From Cycas panzhihuaensis (Eukaryota > Cycadophyta): a stretch of DNA of 64,000 bases. Below are positions 1-11,332 of this stretch, piece after piece. The stretch spans positions 250,363,741 to 250,427,740 of the forward strand of contig CM041465.1 of NCBI GenBank assembly GCA_023213395.1. The letters are read 5' to 3'. The translations under genes and the position numbers were made by a program. Numbering within the stretch: position 1 is the first letter of the stretch; each line of letters begins with the position of its first letter. The notes beneath the pieces are model-generated. The model was given only the letters and a program-made list of their open reading frames with translations, was not told the DNA's origin and ran no database searches.

Positions 1-420
1 TGTAATGCACACACAGATAAAGGGAGAAGATTGGTCATTATAAATAATTAGATTACAAGTTTAAACTATAGGGAGTTGGCCTAATTTTATATATTTTGTC
101 TTTAAAATAATTTTATTTGTCATTTTTCAAATATTGCCCAAAAAAATCCATAATGAATGCAAAATAAGTGATAACATTAACATCAAATTCCATAACCAAC
201 CTTTCCTTAGCCACCTACCATGAATAAATACATTCGATTATTGTGGATATATGATCATAAACTACATATCCACTTTTATTATGCTCAATTATAATCATAC
301 ATCTACACACACACACATAAAGATATTAATATTTTATATAATCAAACAAATTTTATATATATTAAGCTAATGTCCATACATTTAGTTAAGAACCTTGAAT
401 TATTATTATTTCACATAAAA
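1..420. other. AT-rich non-coding flank
   Basis: No recognisable coding motif or repeat boundary was found in this stretch. It is AT-rich with a short CA run near 305-317, and could hold the lost 5' part of the copia relic to its right, but nothing in it matches the candidate LTR of that relic. Confidence 0.5.
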
Positions 421-452
421 ATACAATCTTACCCATCCAAATACATGCATAC

Positions 453-527
453 ATACACACACACACACACAGACATAGACACACACACGCACACACGCGC
501 GCACACACACACACACACATATATATA

Positions 528-591
<64 letters not shown>

Positions 592-714
592 TACACACAC
601 ATGCACATAAATGTTTACCCACATACATATATAAACATGTATGTATATGTGTGTGTGTGTGTACATGTATTCAAGCATGCATGTGGGTATGTATGCATGC
701 ATGTGCGTGTGCAC

Positions 715-753
<39 letters not shown>

Positions 754-772
754 CACACACACACATACACAC
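453..772. repeat. Compound microsatellite cluster (CA, GA, TG, CT)
   Basis: Runs of CA (about 453-519, with CG interruptions), GA (531-587), TG (about 648-661), CT (716-750) and CA (about 753-772) follow one another. The GA and CT runs are in opposite orientation and flank TG/CA tracts, so the segment could fold back on itself. The apparent open frames here encode only dipeptide repeats and are artefacts. Confidence 0.95.
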
Positions 773-1110
773 ATAAATATATAGCTCAAGATACAAAGTA
801 TAACATATGGTTGTAGAGTTATTTACATAGCCAATTATTTAAATATCAAGGTTAATGGTCTAATCTAATTCATTTCATAAATTTTGGTATTAAGGCACAT
901 TTGAACATAAGAAGAGAAAAGCTTCAACATGACATACTCAGAGCCACCTTTACTAAAGAAGTAACTCTAAAGGATTGTGAGTAAATTAGCATAAAGAATA
1001 CTGAATGTGAAGAAGTTTCTCATATACTGATGGATAAACATGATAGAAAAATCAAGAGGAAGCTATTGAATTCTACCTCGGTCACAAGAATGATAAAAGG
1101 AAAGGGGATA

Positions 1111-1230
1111 AATTAGTGTCAAAAATGCATATAAGCCCTACTAAATCATTGTAGAATATAATACTCAGTAGATTAATGTCATAAATGCATCTAATCCCTA
1201 TAAAAGCATTGTAGAAAATAAGATTCTTCA
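1111..1230. repeat. Two-copy 60-bp tandem duplication
   Basis: A 60-bp unit containing a conserved ATGCAT core followed by a CCCTA...CATTGTAGAA block occurs twice in direct succession (starting at 1111 and 1171) with a few substitutions. It lies just upstream of the recognisable integrase segment of the copia relic. Confidence 0.8.
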
Positions 1231-1261
1231 CCTAACTAGAATCCTTTAAGATTTAAGAAAA

Positions 1262-1830
1262 AATATTTAGAACAGATAATGCAAGTGAATATATATATCT
1301 AAAGAATTTGAACAATATTTCAAGAATAATGGAATCAAGAGGTAATTCTCTACTCCATATACACCTCAATAAAATAGTGTAATAGAGAAAATGAATTGTA
1401 TTTTAGTTGAAAAGGCCAATTCAATGATGAAGGAAAAGAATGTTGTATACTCATTTTGGGAAGAATCCATTAAAATAGAAGCATACTTGATAAACGAGAG
1501 TATAATAACATAGTCATGATGTTACATTTAAGGATGCATGGATTGATATCAAACCAATAGTTAGTCATCTTAAAATTTTTAGTTATATAATATATATACA
1601 CATACCTAAGGAGAAGAGATAAAAACTTGATGATAAAAATTTAATATAATGAAGTAAGTAAAGCTTACAGGGTTTATGATTTATAAGTAAACAAAGTTCA
1701 CATATCTTGTTATGTGAGTTTTTATGAAGGTAATCATGAGATTGATTTAGACAAAGCAATTGAAGAAAAATGTGAATCAAATTCTTTATATTAGTCTAAT
1801 TCAAAACCATGCACTTTAAGGTAAGTTGAT
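1262..1830 (+). pseudogene. Copia integrase relic (C0)
   Basis: Integrase inserts reverse-transcribed element DNA into the host genome. Around 1268-1400 the translation keeps FRTDNASEYI (family FRTDNGGEY) and, after frame changes, the TPYTPQ-N-GV-ER pattern of the copia catalytic core. At 1590-1800 the C-terminal region follows with HIPKEKR-KLDDK and a VHI--YV-FYE-like stretch, where copia integrases usually carry a conserved block. Several TAG/TAA stops interrupt it. The assignment rests on motif order; no intact frame exists. Confidence 0.78.
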
Positions 1831-2099
1831 TATAAACTAAAATCTCTAATGATTTATGATTATAAGGAAAGTATTAAAGAAACTCCCATTAATAGTGATG
1901 TGCAAGTAACCTTATAGTAGTTGCCTAAATGGTATTTAAAACCCATTTTAGATGATAAATTATCAAAAATAAATGGGAATGTCTCAAGTGCTTAATGCAA
2001 ATGACTTCCATTTTTAGGAGGTAAATAAGAAACAAAATTGGAAAGATATAATGGATGTGGAACTTCAAGTAGTACATTGAATCTAAACATGGGGCTTAG

Positions 2100-2660
2100 A
2101 TGAATTATTGGCATCAAAAGAGGCAATTGGTTATAAGTGGGTATTTAAAACTAAGTTTAAGGCAAATGGTTCTATTAATAAATATAATGTAAGGTTAGTT
2201 GTACAAGATTTCAATCAGCAAGAAGGTATTATCTATAATGAAACCTTTTCATTTTTTACAAAGATGATGACATTTAAAATTATACTTATAGTAATAGTCC
2301 AATATAAATAGAAATTGCATCAAATGGACGTTAAGAGTGCTTTTCTAAATGGTGATTTGATAAAAGAGATATACATGCAATGAACTCTAAGATATGTCAA
2401 GAAAGACAAAGAACATCTCGTATGTTGACTCAATAAAGCCTTGCATGGATTAAAGCAAGTACCAAGGGCATGGTACATCAAGGCTAATGAATATTTCTTG
2501 AAACATATATTTTTGAGATCATAAAATGACTCAAACATCTATATCAAATTTTAAGATAATGAAGATATGATCTTATGGTTTTACATATTGATAACTTGGT
2601 GATAATAGGAAATAATACTTTAATGATTGATGGATTGAAGGCAAGTTTAAAATAAAACTT
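2100..2660 (+). pseudogene. Copia reverse transcriptase relic (C0)
   Basis: The reverse transcriptase copies element RNA into DNA. A 67-residue open stretch at 2108-2311 carries KWVFKTKFKANGSINKY, then RLVVQDFNQQEGI and YNETFS, the classic N-terminal palm of Ty1/copia RT. It continues past a stop with a decayed MDVKSAFLNG-like segment (about 2322-2350) and a LHGLKQ-PRAWY segment near 2445-2475. The catalytic YVDD is not clearly preserved near 2580. Stops and indels make it inactive. Confidence 0.88.
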
Positions 2661-2984
2661 CAAAATGATAAATCTTACTCTACTTCATTATTTATATAGA
2701 GTAGAAGTATAAAAATACGTAGCAATATTTTCATTTTGTAAGGTAAGTACACTTTGGAATTGTTAAAGAGGTACAAGATAGAAGACTATAAATTAGTACT
2801 AACTCTTATGGAAATAGGACTCAATTTCTTAGAATAGGATATGGAGAAATAAGTTGATAGAACCCTATCTAGATAACTAATTAGAAGTCACACAAAATCC
2901 TAAGATGATTCCTTAGTTAGTAGCAAATTAAATCCTTGGACATTTGAAGGGAATATTACAATATGGACTTGTATTCACTTAATG

Positions 2985-3420
2985 TGAAGATTTCTAGTTA
3001 CAAGGATATTATGATTCAGATTGGGTAGGCCATGTTGATAATAAGCATTCTACATTAAGATAATATTTTAATCTTTGAATAACAATAGTTCCTTGGAGCA
3101 ATAAGAAATAAACAACTATTATACTTTCATCTATACAAGCATAGTTCAATGTCATAGTTTTAGTAATATATAAAGCATCATGGTTAAGGAGGATATTGGT
3201 AGATTTAAGACTTTATTAGGATAATGCAACAAAGATGTACTATGATAATAAAAGTATATTAAAGATAACAAAGAATCTAATTCATCATGCTCATGCCAAG
3301 CATGTCGAGGTCTATCATCACTTCATTAGAGAACAAATCTAGAATAGAAAAATAGAACTCATCTACAAATCAACCAATGAGCAAATTATAGATGTCTTCA
3401 CCAAACCTTCATTATGTGAC
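2985..3420 (+). pseudogene. Copia RNase H relic (C0)
   Basis: RNase H removes the RNA strand of the hybrid during replication. The translation near 3010-3035 gives YYDSDWVGHVDN, and near 3270-3345 IHHAHAKHVEVYHHFIREQ, both hallmarks of the copia RNase H domain. The end reads DVFTKPSLCDNLEKF, just before the polypurine tract. Scattered stops and single-base indels are present. Confidence 0.85.
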
Positions 3421-3473
3421 AACTTAGAGAAGTTTAAAGAAGGTATTGGTGTGGGAGAAAATGATGTAAAGAT

Positions 3474-3809
3474 TAAGGAGGAGTGTGAGAGAAAATGTTT
3501 ACATATGTATAATGGTCTAGGAGTCATGACTTAATGCTATGTATCTAAGATCTTAATAAGTCGTTAATGTGTAATGCCTATGATTAGCTAATATAGTGGT
3601 TATTAATTATTAGTCATAATGTTCATGTCGAGCTATTGGTTAGAAATGAGGGATAATGTGCTACTTATAATTGTGTAAGTCACTACATCAAGTATATATG
3701 AGAGTTGAGTCAAGTCATGATGTATTGTCATAATGATGGTCATAATATTTCACTAAGCATTTAAGTGTAATATCATCATATACTAGTAGATTAATTCTAC
3801 CACAACACA
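3474..3809 (+). repeat. Polypurine tract and candidate 3' LTR of C0
   Basis: The purine run at 3474-3483 primes plus-strand DNA synthesis in LTR elements. It is followed at 3484 by TGTGAGAG, a plausible LTR start. The right border near 3809 (..CAACACA) is a guess because no second LTR copy exists in the window. Confidence 0.5.
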
Positions 3810-3934
3810 TTTCTGATAGCATGTATCATATTCTATGTGAGTGATATCTATCGTCGATGCATTGTAGTTAATGATATTAGACCCATCATAATTGTAACAA
3901 TCTTGTATTTTCAAAAACAAAACAAATGTCTCAT

Positions 3935-4009
3935 AGAAATAAATAAATAAATAAACACATACAAACACACACATATACATATATACATATAGATAGATAG
4001 ATAGATAGG
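3935..4009. repeat. Microsatellites AAAT, CA, ATAC and GATA
   Basis: Four short runs adjoin: AAAT (about 3938-3957), CA (about 3963-3974), an AT/AC run and GATA (about 3990-4008). They sit between the copia relic and element A1. The remaining bases to 4159 show nothing recognisable. Confidence 0.9.
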
Positions 4010-4159
4010 TATCTCATAGGGGCTTAAACTCCAACATCCTCTAAAAAGAGGAATTTTTTATTAACACTATAAGAATCTAAGTCTTCTTCACACGTGCCAC
4101 AACTTTCGGTGGGTTAATAAGAAAACTATAAGAATGATATTAGAACTATAATATATTGA

Positions 4160-4675
4160 TGTGATGCTTGCAATAAAAACAACATTCATGTAATAAAGCA
4201 AAAATATTTAAACCACATTCTAGAGCACTGCTTCTAAGATAACCCCTTTTTATCATATCATATAGCTATACAATTGATTGAACATATACCCACTATATTA
4301 TAGAATTATTTATAACTTTTTTATAATATATACAAGATCATATTACATTTAGATATTTAACTCACTAGCTCACAATACATACTCAACATTCACAGAAACT
4401 TTTTGCTTATAACTTCTCTCACTCACTCTCTATGCCTTGATAGAGATTAACACATTCACAATCACTCTTACACTTTATGATTCTTTAGGCATTAATGACC
4501 ATGCTGACAACTTATAACAAACTCCATGTTTAGCAATCAATAAGTGTTATATTTATTAGAGATTTTGCACTATTACCATATTCCTTTATTATGTTTCTAT
4601 TTCACATGTATGCACTACCTCTATTAATGCTTCCATGTGTTTAGCACATTGCCTCTATTGGTGTTTTATGTATTC
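4160..4675 (-). repeat. A1 left (3') LTR
   Basis: It aligns by eye with 14188-14724. Shared blocks include a stretch around ATATATACAAGATCATATTAC, followed by the AACTCACTA segment and the GGCATTAATGACCAT segment. The start TGTGATGC corresponds to TGTAGTAT in the right LTR. Divergence is high and the exact right border is uncertain. Confidence 0.75.
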
Positions 4676-5724
4676 TTCTCTTTTATTTCCCTAGGCTGCC
4701 ACATTATAACAACTCTTTGGTTCTTCTCCTTCTACTATAGCCACTCCTTTGACTTAGTTTCCTAGAGTCCAACCTAGTTATCCTAAGTCCAACCCTTTTT
4801 CCTTCAAGCTCCTCACTATTTATACATCCATATACAAATGGTCTTCTTACCAATTCCTTTAACTTGGCATTCTTTAAAGTCACCTACCTATTGTCTCCAT
4901 AATTACTCCCTTGCATGTGTATGACCTATGTTATCATCTAAATCTCCTTGCTAACATCCTTGTATTTGTGCACCTCACACTTCAAAAGTAGGTGAAATCT
5001 TACCAACCTTACCCTTTTATTTTACCCTTTGCATACAATTATTTTGATGCACATCTCACAAGTCAACTATCTCATGTAGTGTATCACATTTTATCCTTTG
5101 ATAGGATTTGCATTTTATACACCCGCTACTCTACTCATCTCTTTATCCTTCTCATGTATCACCTCTCATGAATACCACACTCACATGTCCATCTAATGCT
5201 TGCCTTATATCCTTCATTCAATGACTATGATTATCATCACAACTTACTATTTACTACTCCTTTAGATTACCCATTATTGTTATATGTGTGATCGAACAAT
5301 TCATATTCAAGCTTTGCATCTCCATTTGATAGACACAATCTTTGTAAACCTTCAATATCCATTAGTCTCTTCTAAGAATCTTCTCACTTATAAATTCCTT
5401 TAAATGCATCCATGTGTCTGTAATTTTATAATTGCCAATACATTGGAACTTACTACTCTTTCGACCTTCCCTCACTTTTTCATTACTGATCAATGGCTTG
5501 GATCTAATATCATGTTGCTCATATATGGTCTATCATTTCATTATAACCATTCTCATCATAGATCCCCCTCTTTATAAACTCACTTCCTTACAAAGCTCAT
5601 ACATGCAAACTTAATATGATATTGAAGTGTGTCCTCCATCTAATAGACCACACTCCTTCATAACACCCTTTCTCCTCACTTTACCTTTCATGACCTAGTG
5701 TCACATACCGCTCATTAATAGGCT
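4676..5724 (-). other. A1 internal region, 3' part (no coding recognised)
   Basis: A pyrimidine-rich stretch (purine-rich on the minus strand) that begins beside a polypurine-like run next to the left LTR. It matches A2 at 45925-46745 and 54819-55030. It contains loosely repeated phrases of roughly 100 bp (clusters of CATGTGTC..., ATCATTCA..., ACTCATGA...). No pol motif was found in either strand. Confidence 0.6.
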
Positions 5725-6063
5725 TACTACACTACTTATAACTCAATTGGTTAACCATAGTTGTTAACCATTAATTAAACTTAATAACTAGTTTAACATT
5801 TTAATATTTGGTGAGAGATATCAAATGGTATTTGGCGAGAGATATCAAAAGGCAGGAAAACATTTGAATGATTGCATACCATTTGTATAAATCACCCCCT
5901 CTCATGTAATTGCTCATTATAAGTTTTGAAATCAATCAAATCTTCTCATTAAGAGATTTTATCAATAACTTCTCAATACTTACAATACCTCCTTCATTAT
6001 GCACACATTGATTATTACTTAAAATCATATGTGAAGGTAATAGTAGACACTTAGTTTAGTACA
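5725..6063 (+). repeat. G3 5' LTR
   Basis: It aligns end to end with 10995-11332. It begins TACTACACTA and ends TTTAGTACA. An internal direct repeat of about 23 bp (ATTTGG-GAGAGATATCAAA) occurs twice around 5811-5850, and once-mutated forms occur at the same place in the 3' LTR. Confidence 0.92.
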
Positions 6064-6065
6064 AG

Positions 6066-6079
6066 TGGTATTAGATTTA
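6066..6079 (+). other. G3 primer-binding site (initiator tRNA-Met type)
   Basis: TGGTATTAGATTTA starts two bases after the 5' LTR and resembles TGGTATCAGAGCC, the complement of the 3' end of plant initiator tRNA-Met. The changes are mainly C-to-T or G-to-A. Confidence 0.8.
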
Positions 6080-6689
6080 TGCATAGGATCATTTTACTAT
6101 ACACTAAGCCCTCTCCTTTAGGTATTTTATCTTTGTAGGACATTTTAACCATTGCATAGTACACTTCTTATGATTTATTACACCATATTTTGCTCAATGT
6201 TTTTCGTGCTAACTAGTGGCCTATCGAGTCCATCAACCTCCATCCCTTGTATACACTCCTATGTCTAGGCAATAAACTATTTCCCCAAACAACGTTTATA
6301 GTTTCCTGAAAACCCTTTTATAATCTCCAAAAAAGCATTATCCCTTCTAAAATATTATATATATACTCCTTATCCCTATTAAACCATTTCCATTGCATTC
6401 TAAACTCTTGCATTAATCTCTTTGAATTTACATAGGTCAAAATTCATTATTGTTCATCAAGACATTTTAGTAATCACCTAATCTTATATAGTAACAAGTC
6501 AGTATATTATATATTAGCCTTCAAGTCATTTTGGTCTAAACCTTACAAGTCATTATTCTTTAGTTGCTACCACCAATCATCTAGTTATTTTCTTTGGCCT
6601 TTTAAATTAGAGTCCCTTTTAATCTTAGTGTGAGGAACCTCTCTTAGCTTTGGATCTTTGATCTAGTGCAATAAAGGCTACATATATTG

Positions 6690-7650
6690 ATTGCTTAAGG
6701 CAATAAAAAATGGCCAATAAAGACAATACTAGTAAGGGTATTTTTGCATGTCTTGATACCATGGACTAATGGATAAAGTAGACAAATGATAATATCAACA
6801 AGATCATGTCTAAGTAGATAGAACCAAAGTAAGAATCATCTAACTCTCAGACCAATAATAACAATGCCAATAATCAGATAATGATTCAATACAAAAAGCA
6901 ACTTATTATTCCCAACTTTAGAATCAAGGGCACAATCAATTTTGATGAATAGATTGCTAATCTTGAAGCAACATTTGATAACCTTAAAATTAGTGCTCTA
7001 TGCAAAAAGGTTTGTTTTGCCATCAACTATATGGAAGGGCATCTATATATATGGGTATAGAAATGGATTTCTAACCATAGATTTATCTTCAAGGATCATT
7101 TCATTGACATTATTCACAACTACATTGAAGGACCTAACTCCACTCCTTATAAGGTCTAGTTGTCTTATTATCTCTAGTGATACTCTTCAATTGAGGAATT
7201 CATGGAGTGTTTTGAGAAAATCTAACTTAAGACCACTCTATCCAATAAGGAAGCTTCTTAATTCTACCAGGCTAATCTCCAACCTAATATTGGTATTAAG
7301 GTAAAGATGTTTCAACCAAAATCATTAGAGAAAGTTATCATCCTAGTTAGATAAGCTAAGATTAAACAACAAACATAAATTCTTCATTACATTCCTTCTA
7401 CTCATCATCCTGGCTTTAATAATTAGACCCTAACAACAACTCATCTGATAGATGCTAATAAGCCAATCATAAATAAAAACTCTAAGTAATGTAGAGGCAA
7501 GTGGGTTATACAAGATCTCAAGATCTGCCAAAAAAGAAATCAACTTTACATAGATGAAGTTGATATGGATGAAAATGAATCTAATATTCTAGAGGAATAA
7601 ATTACCTTCAAGGAACAACCATCACTTGAAAGTGGTTAACCATCTATCTC
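6690..7650 (+). pseudogene. G3 gag relic
   Basis: Gag forms the virus-like particle in which the element RNA is copied. The translation near 6919-7010 reads FRIKGTINFDE..IANLEATFDNLKISALCKKVCFAINYMEGHLY, in line with gypsy gag (a P-F-G--P--W--- motif and later the YLEGHA-WW core). It then continues through NYIEGPN--PYKV-LSYYL. At least six stops or shifts break it. No zinc knuckle was identified. Function is by family. Confidence 0.6.
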
Positions 7651-7714
7651 TTTTATAGCTATTTTTGGGGAATAGTAACCCAATAGCATTAAGTTACAAT
7701 GATTCCCCCCAGAA

Positions 7715-7990
7715 ATAAAAGGTCATTGTCTTGATTGACCTAGATATCACACATAACTTCATGGACACCAAGATAGTCATCTTCTTTGTCATATTTATTG
7801 ATAGGCCCAAAATCTTTTGCATTGTAGTACTAGGTTAAAGATAAATCAATTATGATGGGGAACTCCCTAATCTAGAACTCCATATCAGCACATTCTTCTT
7901 TTACACCAACTATTATGCTTTTCCCATTGGAATCCTAGATGTAGCATTGGGAGTTGAATGGTAGGAAGTTAAGGAGTTATACATTAAATC
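7715..7990 (+). pseudogene. G3 aspartic protease relic
   Basis: The protease cuts Gag-Pol. Near 7721-7770 the translation gives VIVLIDLDITHNFMDTK, corresponding to the family core LIDSGATHNFI; the catalytic DSG has become DLD. Downstream, LPIGILDVALGVEW near 7920-7960 matches the LG--WL block that follows gypsy proteases. Confidence 0.7.
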
Positions 7991-8239
7991 ATGACAAAGA
8001 CTTCATCTATTTCCATTGGGATGGAAAATTACATCCATTGTTTGGAATCATGACACATGATTCTAAAGTTATATTCACAACAAAGATGGATAAGTTACTT
8101 AATAAATGACATGTAAGATTCATTATTAAATTTTCTCTATAGAGGTATGCACATCAAAGGAACACCTTAAACTGCATTAGACTTATGACCTTCGAGACTT
8201 CTTGTAACAACATGAGTTAGTATTCTAACCTCTATTGGC

Positions 8240-8990
8240 AAGACTCCTACCTAATTTTGACATAAAGTATATTATTAAAATCAAACTAAGAGAAGGTCCA
8301 ATTTTAGTTCATCCTTATAGGTATAGCCTTAACCAAAATATAGAGATTGAATGACTTACCAACAACCTTCTATAACTTTGAGCTATTACTCATAGTAAAA
8401 GTCCTTATACAACTTCAATTATCTTGGCTTATAAAAAAGATGGGTCCTTCAATCTTTGTGTAGATTACCATACATTAAATTTAATCGAGACAAAGAATAA
8501 ATATCCCATTCTTAGGATGGATTATGTCATCAATAAACTTTATGGCATAGCATTATTTTTAATTATTAAATCCTTATTAGAATAATCAATTATGAGAAAA
8601 TAACCCTCAAGATATATCAAGGACTATATGGATCTAAAGTCATAACCTTTGGCCTCACAAATGGTTTGATAACATTCCAAGCCATAATGAATAAGGTACT
8701 TGCTCCTTTTCTATGCAAGTTTATCATGGTTTTCATTGACAACATCTTAGTCTATAACAAATATTATTAATAATATCTCAATCATTTAAATAAGGTATTA
8801 GAAACCTTAAGTCACAACAAATTATTTGTCAAGCAAGCCAAGTGCCATTTAGACTAGTAAATACTAGAATATTTAGGTCACATCATTTCAATACATGGTG
8901 CTCATATAGACCCTAATAAAATTCAAGTAATTTTGGATTGGCTAATACCCACTTTGGTCACTATTGTTTAAGGGTTTTAGGGACTTATTG
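8240..8990 (+). pseudogene. G3 reverse transcriptase relic
   Basis: Recognisable blocks in order are a YRLN-like segment (about 8315), SPYTTSIILAYKKDGSFNLCVDYHTLN (split by shifts, 8400-8480), a decayed GYYQI--- region, GLTNG--TFQAIMN (about 8650-8690) and FIMVFIDNILVYN (8719-8760). The last is the catalytic box with Y-DD changed to FIDN. The thumb follows with ETLSHNKLFVKQAKCHL and LGHIIS near 8800-8900. Confidence 0.85.
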
Positions 8991-9560
8991 GTTTTCATAG
9001 GTAATATATTTGGCATTATTTATCCCTTACTACCCCACTCACTAATCCCTATAAAAAGAATTCCTTCCATTGGTTGAACATGATCAACCATGCCTTTTCA
9101 TGCCTAAAAGTGACTATTACTTTTGCCCTTATATTAGTAATGCTTAATTTTGCCAAACCCCTTGAACTACATTATAATGCATATGGATTAGGTATAAGTG
9201 TGATTTTAATGTAAAACAAATAACCCATAGTATTTGAAATCCAAAAACTTAACCTTTAAGAGCAGACCTACTTGGTTTATAATAAAAAAATGTTGCCTAT
9301 TTTCCATGCCTTAGGAAATGGTGATATCACGTATTTAATAATAAATTCATAGTGCATACCAATCATCACAGTCTCAAGCATCTCTTACAATAATGTATCT
9401 TATGAAAATTATAATATAAATGGCTTACAAAAAATTATTATTTTGATTTTAACATTGTATATAAGAAGGGCAAAGATAATACTATGGTTGATAATTTATC
9501 TAGGAAATGTGAATATGAGTCATATATTATTATTTCCATAGCACTTCTTATATGGATTGA
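8991..9560 (+). pseudogene. G3 RNase H relic
   Basis: After the RT thumb the frame reads LTTPLTNPYKKNSFHWL (about 9030-9075), then ALILVMLNFAKPLELHYNAYG near 9125-9190, where family members have DASG. A KKGKDNTMVDNLSRK tail occurs at about 9465-9510. These are standard gypsy RNase H landmarks; the catalytic Asp of DASG is changed to Asn. Confidence 0.8.
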
Positions 9561-9639
9561 TAAAATCTACTTTGAATATGATAGTGACCTAATAATTAAA
9601 GCCAAGCTCTAAGATTGCCATCAAGGAAAAGCTCTACCA

Positions 9640-10700
9640 AATTAGTCATTACATAGATACACATTATTGTACAAAGATTGAATCTACCTCAATCTTTAGC
9701 TCTTAAAAGGATCATCCTCTAGGAAGGACATGCTACACCATCCTTTAGACATTTGGGTTTTGACAAATCTTATGATCCCATAAGGAGATTATTTTATTGG
9801 CCAGGGAAAAAATCTAATATTCAACACTTCATTACTTCTTATGATATTTACTAATGACAAAAAATGAAGATAGTAAAGCTTCATGGTCTACTTCAACCAT
9901 TACCAAATTTATATCATAAGTGGACATATATTAGTATGGATTTTATTACAAGATTACCCAAATTTGTTCATAAAGATGTTATTTTAGTTGTCATAGATCA
10001 CCTAACAAAAAATATATATTTTATTCCACTATGCATCACAATATCTACACCTCAAATTGTTGACCTATTCATGAAGTCAATCCATCACCTCCATGTGTTT
10101 TCTCAGATAATTATCAGGGATCAAAACCCAAAGTTTACATGTAAATTTTGGTCTAAACTATTTCAACTACCAAGGACCCAGTTGTATATGAGTATAGCCT
10201 ACTATCCATAAATTGACGATCAAACTAAGGTTATCAACAAATGTCTTAAAGGATATTTATATTGCTTTGTAGAAGATAAGCAATCCCAATGGGTGTAATG
10301 GGTGCACTTAGCCAAATATTGGTATAATACTTCATACTATTCAATAATCAAGATGTCCCTCTTCGTAGTACTTTATGGTTACCTACCACTAAATATCAAT
10401 TCCTTCTTCTAAAAAATGACTAAAGCACCATCGATTGAACAAATCTAGTGGCAAATTTTAAATCTTCTTTAAGCTCTCAAAGATAACCTCCAGCTAGCTC
10501 AAAATTATATGAAGCAACAAGCTAATACCCATCACTCTGAAAGAGAATTCAACATTGGTGATTAGGTTTCCATTCATCTACAACCCTATAAATAATCATC
10601 CCTTAAGTCTTAAGGGAAATAAAAGTTTACTCCTTGGTTCTATGGACCATTTTAAATTTTGCAATGATTTGGTTATGTTCCCTATGCTTTGGATATACTG
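9640..10700 (+). pseudogene. G3 integrase relic
   Basis: An open stretch at 9864-10211 holds the catalytic core: KWTYISMDFITRLPK, then VILVVIDHLTKNIYFIPL, and further on a decayed SD-DPKFTCKFW---F. The first core Asp (MDF) and the region of the second (RDQNPKF, family SDRD) are visible. The core continues past a stop with AYYP--DDQTKVINKCL and the YNTSYYSI segment to about 10420. A GD-V-IHLQPY segment near 10560-10590 and GPF near 10645 mark the C-terminal GPY/F region. Confidence 0.87.
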
Positions 10701-10869
10701 GGCATATAAATTTATAATATTTTTCATGTTCTAGTCTCAAACCTAAAATTAGCTCTAAGGTCATACCATAAACAAAATTACATATACTTGATGAAGAAGG
10801 CTAGCTTGTCTTAAGTCTACAAGGAATTATTGATACTTACACTAGACACTTATAAAGATAGACAATAAA

Positions 10870-10970
10870 TGAGTATCTGATTTAATAACAGTCACTCCCG
10901 CCTGATGATGTTATTTAGGAAAGTGAAGACATCCTCCAAAAGTTCCTTAACCTTCCCATGATTTAAGGGA
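10870..10970 (+). pseudogene. G3 chromodomain relic
   Basis: Chromodomains at the integrase C-terminus steer chromoviruses to particular chromatin. In one frame this segment reads PPDDVI-ESEDILQKFLNLPMI followed by a stop. It matches the family pattern PP-DATWE-E--L----P, with the Trp codon TGG changed to TAG. It lies directly before the polypurine tract, as expected. Confidence 0.75.
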
Positions 10971-10980
10971 AAAGCATCTC

Positions 10981-11332
10981 AAAGGGGGAGGACTTATTGC
11001 ACTACTTACAACTTGGTTTGTTAACCATAGTAGTTAGCCATTAATTAAACTTAATAACTAGTTTAGCATTTGAATATTTAATGGGAGATATCGAAAGGTA
11101 TTTGGTAGGAGATATTAAAAAGCAAAAAAATATTTGAATGGTTACATACTACTTATATAAATTCCCCCATTCTCATAATTACTTATTATGTGTTTTGAAA
11201 TCAATTAAATCTTTGCATTCAGAGATTTTATCAATAACTTCTTAGTGCTTACAATACCTCCTTTATTATGCATATTTGGATTACTAATTAAATTTATGTG
11301 TGAAGGCAATAATAAATGCTCGATCTACTACA
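10981..11332 (+). repeat. G3 polypurine tract and 3' LTR
   Basis: AAAGGGGGAGGAC (10981-10993) is a strong polypurine tract. The 3' LTR runs 10995-11332 and ends CTACTACA, followed by the AGGCT target duplication at 11333-11337. Confidence 0.92.

Larger units (their letters stand above)
1232..3809 (+). mobile_element. C0: 5'-truncated Ty1/copia retrotransposon relic
   Basis: The domain order integrase, reverse transcriptase, RNase H on the + strand is that of Ty1/copia. A polypurine tract at 3474-3483 is followed by TGTGAGAG, a plausible 3' LTR start. No gag, protease or 5' LTR was recognised, so the element is truncated or decayed on its left. Frequent stops and frameshifts show it is long dead. 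Confidence 0.8.
5725..11332 (+). mobile_element. G3: chromovirus (Ty3/gypsy) retrotransposon inserted in A1
   Basis: The element has paired LTRs of 339 and 338 bp, a tRNA-Met primer-binding site, a polypurine tract, and gag, protease, RT, RNase H, integrase and chromodomain relics in the gypsy order. The 5-bp duplication AGGCT flanks it exactly (5720-5724 and 11333-11337). A2 shows the uninterrupted A sequence at the corresponding site. LTR divergence is high (about one base in seven by eye) and all frames are broken, so it is an old, dead copy. Confidence 0.92.

Noticed and set aside
386-816. Open frames of Ser-Leu, Arg-Glu and Cys-Val repeats
   Set aside because: Translations of the CA, GA and CT microsatellites.
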